NCBI RefSeq assembly: GCF_030287445.1
Contig: NZ_JASVWB010000002.1
Coordinates: forward strand, 6,324,001 to 6,388,000
Source: Streptomyces sp. ALI-76-A
GTDB lineage: Bacteria; Actinomycetota; Actinomycetes; Streptomycetales; Streptomycetaceae
DNA: 64,000 bases
Reading direction: 5' to 3'
Part shown: positions 50,564 to 60,384 of the stretch, in pieces
Numbering within the stretch: the first letter of the stretch is position 1
Layout of the letters: each line of letters starts with the position of its first letter
Position numbers and translations under genes: made by a program
The notes under the pieces: generated by a model
What the model saw: only the letters and a program-made list of their open reading frames with translations
Database searches by the model: none
Told to the model about the DNA's origin: nothing

Positions 50564-53317
50564 TCAGTCCTTCTGGAGGCCGGGGACGCGCATGGCCAGG
50601 ATCGCCATGTCGTCGGAGGGAGCGTCCGACGCGAAGCGTTCCACGGCGCGCATGATGCGGGCCGCCACCGCGCCCGCCGTGAGGCCCGTGCAGGTCGTGA
50701 GGACGTCGGCGAGGCCGTCGTCGCCCAGCATGCGGGTGCCTTCGCGGCGTTCGGTGACGCCGTCCGTGACGCACAGCAGGACGTCGCCGGGGTCGAGCGT
50801 GACGTCCTGCTCGTACAGCTCCAGGTCGTCCATGACGCCGAGGAGCGGCTGGGGTTCGGCGGCCGGTTCGACCGTGCCGTCCTGGCGCAGGCGGAGCGGG
50901 AGGGGATGGCCGGCGCAGACCACCTTCAGTTTCGCGCTGCCGTCCTCCTGAGGCCACAACTCGCCGTACAGGAGTGTCAGGAAGCGGCTGCGGGCGCCCT
51001 CGTCGAGGATGGCGGAGTTGAGGCGCTCCAGGACCGCCGGGCCGCTGAGGCCCTCGCGGGCCAGCAGCCTCAGGGCGTGGCGGGCCAGGCCCGTGACCGC
51101 CGCCGCGTTCGGGCCCGTACCGCAGACGTCGCCGATGGCGAAGCCGTAGGCGCCGTCGCGGATGGGGAACACGTCGTAGAAGTCGCCGCCGACTTCGTTG
51201 CCTTCGCCGGCCGCGCGGTAGATCACCTCCACCTCGACGCCCTCGATCACCGGGAGTTCGGGAGGCAGGAGGCTGCGCTGGAGGGACTGGCTGATGGCCG
51301 TGCGCTCGGAGTAGAGGCGGGCGTTGTCGAGGGCGAGGGCGGCCCGACGGCTCAAGTCCTCGGCCAGTTCCAGGATTTCCTGGCGGAAGTGTTCGTCCGT
51401 GGGCTTGCCCAGCGTCAGCATGCCGATGACGCGGTTGCGGGCCACGAGCGGGAGGACGACTGTTTCGCCGCCCACCGCCGACGCCGTGGCGAGCGTGGGG
51501 CCGATGCCGGAGGCGAGCTGACGGGACGGGCCGCCGCTCAGGCCCAGGCTGCGCATGGAGCTGCGCAGGGCCGCCTGGTGGGCTGCCTCGCCGGGGGCCG
51601 ACCAGACGCGCGCGCCGGGGGTGGGGACCGGGTCCGGCGGGGGGACCTTCGACAGCAGGGACTTGATGCCGTCGATCAGTTCCTCGTCCTCGTGCAGGAC
51701 GTACGACAGATACGGCTCGGAGGCCTGGTCGGCGATCGTGTAGACCGCGCACCAGGTGGCCAGCGTCGGGACCGTCATCTGGGCCATCAGAGCGAGGGTC
51801 TGGTCGCGGTCCAGGGTGCCGGCCAGCAGGTCGGAGGCCTCCACGAGGAAGCTCAGGGAGCCTCGGCGCAGGCGCTCCAGTTCACCGAGGCGGGCGGACT
51901 CCACGGCCAGTGCGATGCGGTCGGCGGCGAACTGGAGGCGCAGGGCCTCCTCGTTCGAGTATCTGCCCGGAGCCTCCGCCGCGACGCCGAGGGAGCCGGT
52001 GAGGCGGCCCTCCACCTTCAGGGGGACCGTGACGACCGAGCGCATGCCGGTGCCGCTGAGCAGCGGTACGGCCCCCGGTACGGCCGTGAGGTCGTCGTGG
52101 ACGGCCGGCATGCGGGCCGAGCCGTAGCGGCCGGGGCCGGCCTCGACGGGGACGCGGGCGAAGCGCTGGCGGGCGGAGGGCAGGCCGGTGGAGGCGCGGA
52201 CCTCCAACTCGGTCTCGTCGTCGGTGGCCAGCAGCAGGAACGCGGAGTCGGCGTCGAGCATGTCGCGGGCGCGTTCCACCGTGCGCTGGAGGAGGCCGTC
52301 GAGGTCGTCCGGAGCGGGGGAGCCGATGAACACCTCGAAGGGGTCGGTGCTCTGGCCGTCGGACGTCGTGGACGTGTCGGAGGCGGGGACCCGCAGCGGT
52401 GTCTGCAGGACGGCGCGTTCGTGATCCCTGACCAGGAGACAGACCGTGGACGGTTCGCCGGTCGTGTCGCGGACCCGCAGGTGGGAGGCGTAGACGGAGG
52501 TGACCCGGCCCTGGGAGTCCCTGATGCCGTAACTGCCCTCCCAGCGGGAGAGCTGGAGGGCCTCCACGATGCCGGTGCCGGTGCCGGGGGTGTGCGGCCA
52601 GGCGGCGAGGTCGGTGAGGGGCTTGCCGATGACGTGTTCGGCGGCGTAGCCGAAGAGGTCCTCGCCGTCCTCGTTCCAGGACGTGATGGCGCCCGTGCGG
52701 TCGATCTGGACGACGGCGACGCGGACGCGGCCGTCGGCGAGCGGGAGGAGGTCGGCGGGCAGGGCCGGGCCCGCGGCGCGGGTGCCCACCGGGCGGTCCG
52801 GGAGGTGGAGTTGGAACCAGACCTGCTTGTGGGTGGGCGTGTACTCCACGCCCCAGCGGTCGGCCAGCGCCGCGCACAGCTGGAGACCGCGGCCGCCCTC
52901 GCGGTCCAGGTCGCCCATGTTGACGGCCTGGCCCTGGAGCGGGATCTCGCGTTCCGGATAGTGGTCGGCCACCTCGATCCGTACGCCGTCGTCACTGCGC
53001 AGGCACAGGACGTCGGCGGCCGTGCCCGCGTGCACCACGGCGTTCGTCACCAGTTCGCTGGTGAGGACGACGGCGTCGTCGATGATGTCGGCGAAACCCC
53101 AGCCCTGGAGGGTGTCGCGGACGAAGGAGCGGGCGCTCGCGACCGATCGCCCGACGGGCTCGAAGCTGGCGGCCGCGCGCGCGGTGATCACTGAACTCCT
53201 CGTCCGGTCGTCGACGTGCAGGGCTGCGGGGCCGACCGGCTCGTGCCGCTGATGCGGCAGGACACCCGTCGGCCGGGGGTCCGGGGGCTGTCCCCCCGGG
53301 ATCAGTCCGGTGGTCAT
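50564..53317 (-). CDS. osaC: OsaC-type regulator: RsbW-like kinase, PAS, GAF and PP2C phosphatase domains
   Basis: 917 residues from ATG 53317 (MTTGLIPGGQPPDPRP); GGAGGG lies about 11 bases upstream, and the frame is open to 53398. Order: HATPase of the RsbW type (about 40-155; DDAVVLTSELVTNAVVHAG, GGRGLQLCAALADRWG); PAS (about 195-290; GAITSWNEDGEDLFGY); two GAF-like regions (about 330-650); PP2C/SpoIIE phosphatase (about 690-915; GGDFYDVF, GDVCGTGP, AGHPLPL, VTDGVTE, SDDMAIL). In S. coelicolor, OsaC is known to act on the stress sigma factor SigB after osmotic shock. Divergent from osaA, whose system it serves. All metal-binding Asp motifs of the phosphatase are present. Confidence 0.9.
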   Translation of the reverse strand: MTTGLIPGGQPPDPRPTGVLPHQRHEPVGPAALHVDDRTRSSVITARAAASFEPVGRSVASARSFVRDTLQGWGFADIIDDAVVLTSELVTNAVVHAGTAADVLCLRSDDGVRIEVADHYPEREIPLQGQAVNMGDLDREGGRGLQLCAALADRWGVEYTPTHKQVWFQLHLPDRPVGTRAAGPALPADLLPLADGRVRVAVVQIDRTGAITSWNEDGEDLFGYAAEHVIGKPLTDLAAWPHTPGTGTGIVEALQLSRWEGSYGIRDSQGRVTSVYASHLRVRDTTGEPSTVCLLVRDHERAVLQTPLRVPASDTSTTSDGQSTDPFEVFIGSPAPDDLDGLLQRTVERARDMLDADSAFLLLATDDETELEVRASTGLPSARQRFARVPVEAGPGRYGSARMPAVHDDLTAVPGAVPLLSGTGMRSVVTVPLKVEGRLTGSLGVAAEAPGRYSNEEALRLQFAADRIALAVESARLGELERLRRGSLSFLVEASDLLAGTLDRDQTLALMAQMTVPTLATWCAVYTIADQASEPYLSYVLHEDEELIDGIKSLLSKVPPPDPVPTPGARVWSAPGEAAHQAALRSSMRSLGLSGGPSRQLASGIGPTLATASAVGGETVVLPLVARNRVIGMLTLGKPTDEHFRQEILELAEDLSRRAALALDNARLYSERTAISQSLQRSLLPPELPVIEGVEVEVIYRAAGEGNEVGGDFYDVFPIRDGAYGFAIGDVCGTGPNAAAVTGLARHALRLLAREGLSGPAVLERLNSAILDEGARSRFLTLLYGELWPQEDGSAKLKVVCAGHPLPLRLRQDGTVEPAAEPQPLLGVMDDLELYEQDVTLDPGDVLLCVTDGVTERREGTRMLGDDGLADVLTTCTGLTAGAVAARIMRAVERFASDAPSDDMAILAMRVPGLQKD

Positions 53318-53689
53318 GTGTGCGGCCGCCCTCCGATGCCCGCTCGTTCTCGTGCCACCGCCCAGACCGGACGGACCGGTGTGGCTGGACAGCCGCATGC
53401 AAGGTTACTTACCTTCCCCGTCCACGCGGATGCCGGTCGCGGTGTTTCCGTCGGAGGGTGTGCGGACGATGTGCGAAGCTGCCGAACTGTTATGGCCTGG
53501 TTCAGCCGGGGTGAAACACTGGGCAGGCTTCCGGTGCGGGCACTGGCAGGCTGAGTGCGATGTGCACACCGTGGGCAGCAGCCCTCTGGCGCGACATCGG
53601 AGGCGGGCGGGAACGCCCGGCAGTAACCGGTACGCCGAGCAGCAGTTGCAAGCACAGCAGTAACGGTCGACCCCTGCGGGAGGGACACA
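53318..53689. other. osaC-osaA divergent regulatory region
   Basis: 372 bases without a gene. The sequence is less G/C-biased near 53400-53420 (AAGGTTACTTACCTT, an imperfect inverted repeat). A SigB-type promoter was looked for on both strands but no convincing GNNT...GGGTAY pair was found. Confidence 0.45.
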
Positions 53690-56600
53690 GTGGAGTCTGG
53701 CGCAGCGACGCGGGGCACTAAGACGCGTGCGAAAGGCGGACAGTCCCCGAGCAACCAGCGCAGGACGCGCGGAGGGACCACCACGGTGGACACGGCTTCC
53801 CTGGACCGGCTGCTGGTGGCCCTCGTGGCGATGCGCGACGGGAACTTCCGAAAGCGGCTGACGGTGTCCGGCGACGGCGTGATGTCGGAGATCGCCGCGG
53901 TTTTCAACGAGGTGGCCGACCGTAATCTCCACTTGACGGGTGAATTGTCACGCGTGCGGCGCATGGTGGGGCGTGAGGGAAAACTCACGGAGCGGCTGGA
54001 GGCAGGCGCCTCCGAGGGCTCCTGGGCGGCCGCCATCGACGCCTCGAACGCCCTGGTCGACGATCTCGTACGCCCTGTCTCCGAGGTCAGCCGGGTGCTG
54101 TCCGCGGTGGCGGAGGGCGATCTGTCGCCGCGTATGGAACTGCGGACGCAGGCGCCGGACGGGACCGGGCATCCGTTGCGCGGGGAGTTCCTGAAGGTCG
54201 GGCGGACCGTCAACAACCTGGTCGACCAGTTGTCGACGTTCACCGACGAGGTCACGCGGGTGGCCAGCGAGGTGGGCACGGAGGGCAAGCTGGGTGGACA
54301 GGCCCGGTTGCGCGGTATGTCGGGTTCATGGAAGGACCTGACCGAGTCCGTCAACACGATGGCGCACCGGCTGACGGCTCAGGTGCGGGACATCGCGCTG
54401 GTGACGACGGCGGTCGCCAAGGGTGACTTGTCCCGTAAGGTCACGGTTCACGTCGCCGGTGAGATGCTGGAGCTGAAGAACACCGTCAACACGATGGTGG
54501 ACCAGCTGTCGTCGTTCTCCTCCGAGGTGACGCGCGTGGCGCGCGAGGTCGGTGTCGAGGGCGAGCTGGGCGGACAGGCGCAGGTGCCCGGGGTGGCCGG
54601 CGTGTGGAAGGACCTCACCGATTCGGTGAACCTGATGGCCGGCAATCTGACGGCCCAGGTGCGCGGCATCTCCCAGGTGACCACGGCCGTGGCCAGCGGT
54701 GACCTGTCGCAGAAGGTGACGGTCTCGGCGCGCGGCGAGGTCGCGCAGCTCGCCGACACGATCAACCAGATGACCGAGACGCTGCGGACCTTCGCCGACG
54801 AGGTCACACGCGTGGCCAACGAGGTCGGTGCCGAGGGACGGCTCGGCGGGCAGGCGAACGTGCCGGGCGCGGCGGGGACGTGGAAGGACCTCACCGATTC
54901 GGTGAACACGGTCTTCCGGAACCTCACCATCCAGGTGCGGGACATCGCCCAGGTGACGACGGCCGTGGCCAGTGGTGACCTGTCGCAGAAGGTCACCGTC
55001 GACGTGGCCGGCGAGATGCTGGAGCTGAAGAACACCGTCAACGGGATGGTGGACCAGCTGTCCGCGTTCGGTGCCGAGGTGACGCGGGTGGCGCGCGAGG
55101 TCGGTGTCGAGGGTGAGCTGGGTGGGCAGGCGCAGGTGTCCGGGGCCGCCGGTACGTGGAAGGACCTGACGGACTCCGTCAACACCGCGTTCCGGAATCT
55201 CACCGGACAGGTGAGGAACATCGCCCAGGTGACCACGGCGGTGGCCAACGGCGACCTGTCGCAGAAGGTCACCGTGGACGTCTCCGGCGAGATGCTCCAG
55301 CTGAAGAACACCGTGAACACGATGGTGGACCAGCTGTCGGCCTTCGCGGACCAGGTGACGCGGATGGCCCGGGACGTGGGCACCGAGGGACGTCTCGGCG
55401 GTCAGGCCGTGGTGCCGGGGGCGTCCGGTACGTGGAAGGAGCTCACCGACTCGGTCAACTTCATGGGCGGCAACCTCACCTCGCAGGTGCGGCAGATCGC
55501 GCAGGTGACGACGGCGGTGGCCCGCGGTGACCTGTCCCAGAAGATCGACGTCGACGCGCGTGGTGAGATCCTGGAGCTGAAGAACACCATCAACACGATG
55601 GTCGACCAGTTGTCCGCCTTCGCCGACCAGGTGACCCGGGTGGCCCGCGAGGTGGGTACGGAGGGCCGGCTCGGCGGCCAGGCGCAGGTGCCCGGTGTCG
55701 CCGGTGTGTGGCGTGACCTGACCGACTCGGTGAACGGAATGGCGTCCAACCTGACCGGTCAGGTGCGCAACATCGCGCAGGTGGCCACGGCGGTGGCCCG
55801 CGGTGACCTCTCGCAGAAGATCACGGTGGACGCGCGCGGCGAGATCCTGGAGCTGAAGAACACCCTCAACACGATGGTGGACCAGCTGTCGTCGTTCGCC
55901 GAGGAGGTCACCCGGGTGGCCCGTGAGGTGGGCACGGAGGGCATCCTCGGCGGTCAGGCGGAGGTGCAGGGTGTATCCGGCACCTGGAAGGACCTCACGC
56001 AGTCCGTGAACTTCATGGCGAACAACCTGACCATCCAGGTGCGCAACATCGCCGAGGTCACCACGGCCGTCGCCAAGGGCGACCTGTCGAAGAAGATCAC
56101 CGTCGACGCGCGGGGCGAGATCCTCGAACTCGTCACCACCGTCAACACGATGGTGGACCAGCTGTCGTCGTTCGCCGAGCAGGTGACCCGGGTGGCCCGC
56201 GAGGTGGGCACCGAGGGCCAGCTGGGCGGTCAGGCGCGGGTGCCCGGTGTCACGGGCATCTGGAAGGACCTCAGCGACAACGTGAACCTGATGGCCAACA
56301 ACCTGACCGTGCAGGTGCGCAACATCTCCCAGGTCGCGGCGGCGGTCGCCAACGGTGACCTGACCCGGACGGTGACCATCGAGGCGCGCGGTGAGGTCGC
56401 GCAGCTCGCGGACACCTTCAACACCATGGTGAAGACGCTGAGCTCGTTCGCCGACCAGGTCACCAAGGTGGCCCGCGAGGTTGGCACGGACGGAATCCTG
56501 GGCGGTCAGGCGCGGGTGCCGGGCGTGGCCGGTACCTGGAAGGACCTCACCGAGTCGGTGAACCAGATGGCGTCCAACCTGACCGGCCAGGTGCGCAACA

Positions 56601-59176
56601 TCGCCATGGTGACGACCGCCATCGCCAAGGGCGACCTGACGAAGAAGATCGACATCGACGCTCGGGGAGAGATCCTCGAGCTCAAGACGACGATCAACAC
56701 GATGGTGGACCAGCTGTCCTCGTTCGCCGAGGAGGTCACCCGGGTCGCCCGCGAGGTGGGCACGGAAGGCCAGCTGGGCGGTCAGGCACGGGTGCGGGAC
56801 GTCGACGGCACCTGGCGCGACCTCACCGAGTCGGTGAACGAGATGGCCGGGAACCTGACCCGGCAGGTGCGAGCCATCGCGCGCGTGGCGACCGCGGTGA
56901 CCCGCGGCGACCTGAACCTGAAGATCGACGTGGACGCGTCCGGGGAGATCCAGGAGCTCCAGGACTACATCAACAAGATGATCGCCAATCTGCGTGACAC
57001 CACGATCGCCAACAAGGAGCAGGACTGGCTCAAGGGCAACCTGGCCCGTATCTCCGCGCTGATGCAGGGCCGCCGCGACCTCGCGGACGTGGCCTCGCTG
57101 ATCATGAGTGAGCTGACGCCGGTGGTGTCCGCTCAGCACGGCGCGTTCTTCCTGGCGATGCCGTTGCTCGACGGCAAGGAGATGAGCGCCGAGAGCGAGG
57201 AGGCGTACGAGCTGCGCATGCTCGGGTCGTACGGCTACTCGATGGGATCCATGCCGACCTCGTTCCGGCCGGGTGAGGCGCTGATCGGGACGGCCGCCCA
57301 GGAGAAGCGCACGATCCTCGTGGAGAACGCGCCCAGCGGCTATCTGAAGATCTCCTCCGGGCTCGGAGAGGCACCGCCGGCGCAAGTGATCGTCCTCCCG
57401 GTGCTGTTCGAGGGCAAGGTGCTCGGGGTCATCGAGCTGGCCTCCTTCACCCCCTTCACGCAGATCCAGAAGGACTTCCTCAACCAGATCGCCGAGATGA
57501 TCGCGACCAGCGTCAACACCATCTCCGTCAACACCAAGACCGAGGTGCTGCTGAAGCAGTCGCAGGAGCTGACCGAGCAACTGCGGGAGCGGTCGGCCGA
57601 GTTGGAGAACCGGCAGAAGGCCCTCCAGGCGTCCAACGCCGAACTGGAGGAGAAGGCGGAGCTGCTGGCCCAGCAGAACCGTGACATCGAGGTCAAGAAC
57701 ACCGAGATCGAGGAGGCGCGGCAGGTCCTGGAGGAGCGCGCCGAGCAGCTCGCCGTGTCGATGCGCTACAAGAGCGAGTTCCTCGCCAACATGTCGCACG
57801 AACTGCGGACGCCGCTCAACTCGTTGCTGATCCTGGCCAAGCTGCTCGCCGACAACGCGGAGGGCAACCTCTCCCCGAAGCAGGTCGAGTTCGCCGAAAC
57901 GATCCACGGTGCCGGTTCCGACCTGCTCCAGCTGATCAACGACATCCTGGACCTGTCGAAGGTCGAGGCGGGCAAGATGGACGTCTCGCCGACGCGTATC
58001 GCGCTGGTCCAGCTGGTGGACTACGTGGAGGCCACCTTCCGTCCGCTGACCGCGGAGAAGGGTCTCGACCTGTCGGTGCGGGTGTCACCGGAGCTGCCGG
58101 CCACGCTGCACACCGACGAGCAGCGGCTGCTCCAGGTGCTGCGCAACCTGCTGTCCAACGCGGTGAAGTTCACCGACTCCGGGGCCGTCGAGCTGGTGAT
58201 CCGGCCCGCCGGCCGGGATGCGCCGGCGGCGATCCGGGAGCAGCTGCTGGAGACCGGTTCGCTGCGCGACCCGAGCGCCGACCTGATCGCGTTCTCGGTG
58301 ACGGACACCGGTATCGGGATCGCGGCCAGCAAGATGCGGGTGATCTTCGAGGCGTTCAAGCAGGCGGACGGGACGACGAGCCGCAAGTACGGCGGTACCG
58401 GACTCGGGCTGTCGATCTCGAGGGAGATCGCCCAGTTGCTCGGCGGCGAGATCTACGCCCAGAGCGAGCCGGGCCGCGGATCGACGTTCACGCTGTACCT
58501 GCCGCTGCACCCGAGCGAGTTGCCTCCGCAGGGCTACCACCAGCTCGCGCCCGCCCTGGAAGCCGGCGACCTGGTGTCCGCCTCGGGGAGGCAGGGGCCG
58601 ACGGAGCTGTCCGACGCGGAGGCCGAGACGCCGGCCGAGGTGACGTCGTACCGGGAGACGCAGAACGGCCCCGCCGCGCTCTTCCGGCGCCGCCGCCGGC
58701 CCGTACAGGAGATCGAACAGCGGCACGCGCAGCTGGATGGGTGGCCGACGGCCGCGGAGCAGGAGTCGACGACGCCCAAGCCGCGCCGCGGCATCCGGTT
58801 CGGCGGGGAGAAGGTGCTGATCGTCGACGACGACATCCGCAACGTGTTCGCGCTGACCAGCGTCCTCGAACAGCACGGCCTGTCCGTGCTGTACGCCGAG
58901 AACGGCCGCGAGGGCATCGAGGTCCTCGAGCAGCACGACGACGTGGCGGTCGTCCTGATGGACATCATGATGCCCGAGATGGACGGGTACGCGACGACCA
59001 CGGCGATCCGCCGGATGCCGCAGTTCGCCGGGCTGCCGATCATCGCGCTGACCGCGAAGGCGATGAAGGGCGACCGGGAGAAGGCGATCGAGTCGGGCGC
59101 CTCCGACTACGTCACCAAGCCGGTCGACCCCGATCACCTGCTGGCGGTGATGGAACAGTGGATGCGGGGAGAGTGA
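53690..59176 (+). CDS. osaA: OsaA: cytoplasmic hybrid histidine kinase with a long HAMP array (1828 aa)
   Basis: Start GTG 53690, behind GGGAGGGAC. No membrane segment. About residues 40-1100 contain around 12 HAMP-like units with a 92-residue period, marked by VTTAVAxGDLSxK and [19 protein letters not shown] domain follows (about 1115-1280), a coiled coil (about 1290-1360), HisKA with the phospho-acceptor His1370 in [11 protein letters not shown], HATPase (about 1475-1610; [13 protein letters not shown]) and a receiver domain with Asp1758 in [11 protein letters not shown]. The architecture parallels fungal group III (Nik1/Os1) osmosensing kinases. OsaA of S. coelicolor signals through OsaB, encoded next. 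Confidence 0.95.
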   Translation: MESGAATRGTKTRAKGGQSPSNQRRTRGGTTTVDTASLDRLLVALVAMRDGNFRKRLTVSGDGVMSEIAAVFNEVADRNLHLTGELSRVRRMVGREGKLTERLEAGASEGSWAAAIDASNALVDDLVRPVSEVSRVLSAVAEGDLSPRMELRTQAPDGTGHPLRGEFLKVGRTVNNLVDQLSTFTDEVTRVASEVGTEGKLGGQARLRGMSGSWKDLTESVNTMAHRLTAQVRDIALVTTAVAKGDLSRKVTVHVAGEMLELKNTVNTMVDQLSSFSSEVTRVAREVGVEGELGGQAQVPGVAGVWKDLTDSVNLMAGNLTAQVRGISQVTTAVASGDLSQKVTVSARGEVAQLADTINQMTETLRTFADEVTRVANEVGAEGRLGGQANVPGAAGTWKDLTDSVNTVFRNLTIQVRDIAQVTTAVASGDLSQKVTVDVAGEMLELKNTVNGMVDQLSAFGAEVTRVAREVGVEGELGGQAQVSGAAGTWKDLTDSVNTAFRNLTGQVRNIAQVTTAVANGDLSQKVTVDVSGEMLQLKNTVNTMVDQLSAFADQVTRMARDVGTEGRLGGQAVVPGASGTWKELTDSVNFMGGNLTSQVRQIAQVTTAVARGDLSQKIDVDARGEILELKNTINTMVDQLSAFADQVTRVAREVGTEGRLGGQAQVPGVAGVWRDLTDSVNGMASNLTGQVRNIAQVATAVARGDLSQKITVDARGEILELKNTLNTMVDQLSSFAEEVTRVAREVGTEGILGGQAEVQGVSGTWKDLTQSVNFMANNLTIQVRNIAEVTTAVAKGDLSKKITVDARGEILELVTTVNTMVDQLSSFAEQVTRVAREVGTEGQLGGQARVPGVTGIWKDLSDNVNLMANNLTVQVRNISQVAAAVANGDLTRTVTIEARGEVAQLADTFNTMVKTLSSFADQVTKVAREVGTDGILGGQARVPGVAGTWKDLTESVNQMASNLTGQVRNIAMVTTAIAKGDLTKKIDIDARGEILELKTTINTMVDQLSSFAEEVTRVAREVGTEGQLGGQARVRDVDGTWRDLTESVNEMAGNLTRQVRAIARVATAVTRGDLNLKIDVDASGEIQELQDYINKMIANLRDTTIANKEQDWLKGNLARISALMQGRRDLADVASLIMSELTPVVSAQHGAFFLAMPLLDGKEMSAESEEAYELRMLGSYGYSMGSMPTSFRPGEALIGTAAQEKRTILVENAPSGYLKISSGLGEAPPAQVIVLPVLFEGKVLGVIELASFTPFTQIQKDFLNQIAEMIATSVNTISVNTKTEVLLKQSQELTEQLRERSAELENRQKALQASNAELEEKAELLAQQNRDIEVKNTEIEEARQVLEERAEQLAVSMRYKSEFLANMSHELRTPLNSLLILAKLLADNAEGNLSPKQVEFAETIHGAGSDLLQLINDILDLSKVEAGKMDVSPTRIALVQLVDYVEATFRPLTAEKGLDLSVRVSPELPATLHTDEQRLLQVLRNLLSNAVKFTDSGAVELVIRPAGRDAPAAIREQLLETGSLRDPSADLIAFSVTDTGIGIAASKMRVIFEAFKQADGTTSRKYGGTGLGLSISREIAQLLGGEIYAQSEPGRGSTFTLYLPLHPSELPPQGYHQLAPALEAGDLVSASGRQGPTELSDAEAETPAEVTSYRETQNGPAALFRRRRRPVQEIEQRHAQLDGWPTAAEQESTTPKPRRGIRFGGEKVLIVDDDIRNVFALTSVLEQHGLSVLYAENGREGIEVLEQHDDVAVVLMDIMMPEMDGYATTTAIRRMPQFAGLPIIALTAKAMKGDREKAIESGASDYVTKPVDPDHLLAVMEQWMRGE
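54240..56970 (+). repeat. 276-bp tandem coding repeats (HAMP units) in osaA
   Basis: The phrases for VTTAVA-GDLS and for [15 protein letters not shown] recur every 276 bases (92 codons), at least ten times from about 54400 to 56900, with up to long near-identical stretches. Units differ mainly in K/S/N/R before GDLS and in DVAGEM, DARGEI or EARGEV. Confidence 0.9.
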
Positions 59177-59494
59177 CGGTAACGGTCGGGCTTTGTTCAG
59201 GCTTTGTGTCGATGTGGCGGGAACCTTCGACGGGTGAGCGGAGTTGCTGACTGTGGGTGGCGGAGGTCGTGTAGAAGTACGGGATTCGGGGAACCTTCTG
59301 GTCTCCCACCGCGTTTCTGCTACGTGCACAGTGACATCGCGGTGACAGGGTGTGGCGACGGGCGGGGTGCGGCTACGATGACCGGCACAAGGACGGGCGG
59401 CGCAAGGGAGCCGTCCCCGGGGACGGCGCCGGAAGGCGCCACCCACAGTCCTGCGGACAGGGGAGGCCCCACGCCGGGGCGAGGAGGGCGGGCC
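59177..59494. other. osaA-osaB gap
   Basis: 318 bases. The frame of osaB is open here from 59204, and an ATG at 59378 could be an alternative osaB start, adding 39 Pro/Gly-rich residues. Otherwise no gene. A separate osaB promoter is possible but not identified. Confidence 0.45.
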
Positions 59495-60178
59495 ATGGTG
59501 CAGAAGGCCAAGATCCTCCTGGTCGATGACCGGCCGGAGAATCTGCTGGCGCTGGAGGCCATCCTCTCCGCGCTCGATCAGACGCTGGTGCGGGCATCGT
59601 CCGGGGAGGAAGCGCTCAAAGCGCTGCTCACGGACGACTTCGCGGTCATTCTGCTGGACGTCCAGATGCCGGGCATGGACGGTTTCGAAACGGCCGCGCA
59701 CATCAAGCGGCGGGAGCGGACCCGGGACATCCCGATCATCTTCCTCACCGCGATCAACCACGGACCGCACCACACCTTCCGCGGGTACGCGGCGGGCGCG
59801 GTCGACTACATCTCCAAGCCCTTCGATCCCTGGGTGCTGCGCGCGAAGGTCTCCGTCTTCGTCGAGCTGTACATGAAGAACTGCCAGCTGCGGGAGCAGG
59901 CCGCGCTGCTGCGGCTCCAGCTGGAGGGCGGTGGCGGCAAGGCCGCGGCCGGCGAGGCCAAGGAGCCCGCGGGCCTGCTCGCCGAACTGTCGGCGCGGCT
60001 CGCGGCCGTCGAGGAGCAGGCCGAGGCGCTGTCCAAGCAACTGGACGACGACTCCGCGGACGCGGCGGCGGTGGCCACGGCGGCCCATCTCGAACGCAAA
60101 CTGACCGGCTTGCGACGCGCCCTGGACGCCCTGGAGCCGGGCACGGGGACCTCTTCCTCGGTGTCCTCGCCCAACTGA
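59495..60178 (+). CDS. osaB: OsaB response regulator
   Basis: 227 residues from ATG 59495 (MVQKAKILLVDDRPENLLAL), behind GAGGAGG. A receiver domain (1-120) has the acidic pocket LLVDD, phospho-acceptor Asp in LLDVQMPGMDG and Lys in YISKPFDP. The rest is a predicted coiled coil (LREQAALLRLQL, LSARLAAVEEQAEALSKQL) with no DNA-binding domain, so it probably acts through protein contacts. In S. coelicolor OsaB is required for development under osmotic stress. It is the cognate partner of OsaA. Confidence 0.93.
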   Translation: MVQKAKILLVDDRPENLLALEAILSALDQTLVRASSGEEALKALLTDDFAVILLDVQMPGMDGFETAAHIKRRERTRDIPIIFLTAINHGPHHTFRGYAAGAVDYISKPFDPWVLRAKVSVFVELYMKNCQLREQAALLRLQLEGGGGKAAAGEAKEPAGLLAELSARLAAVEEQAEALSKQLDDDSADAAAVATAAHLERKLTGLRRALDALEPGTGTSSSVSSPN

Positions 60179-60384
60179 CGCGCGCGGCGCGGGAACCCTC
60201 GCGCATGCCCCCGTTCGACTGTCGGCGTCGGCCCCGTACGACCGTCGACGTCGTCGGGACGTCCTTTCGCGGGCGGCGTGGCGGGTGAGCCGGCGTCAGT
60301 TCGACGCCTCAGCAAGAGCGACACGAACGGGTGAAGCGGTAAGCACACGTGTCCGCTGTCGTCTCCACCGGTAACCTCACACCT

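Noticed and set aside
54326..57907. Long minus-strand open frame (1193 codons) opposite the osaA HAMP array
   Set aside because: Its apparent repeats only mirror the 276-bp repeats of osaA; no independent coding signal.
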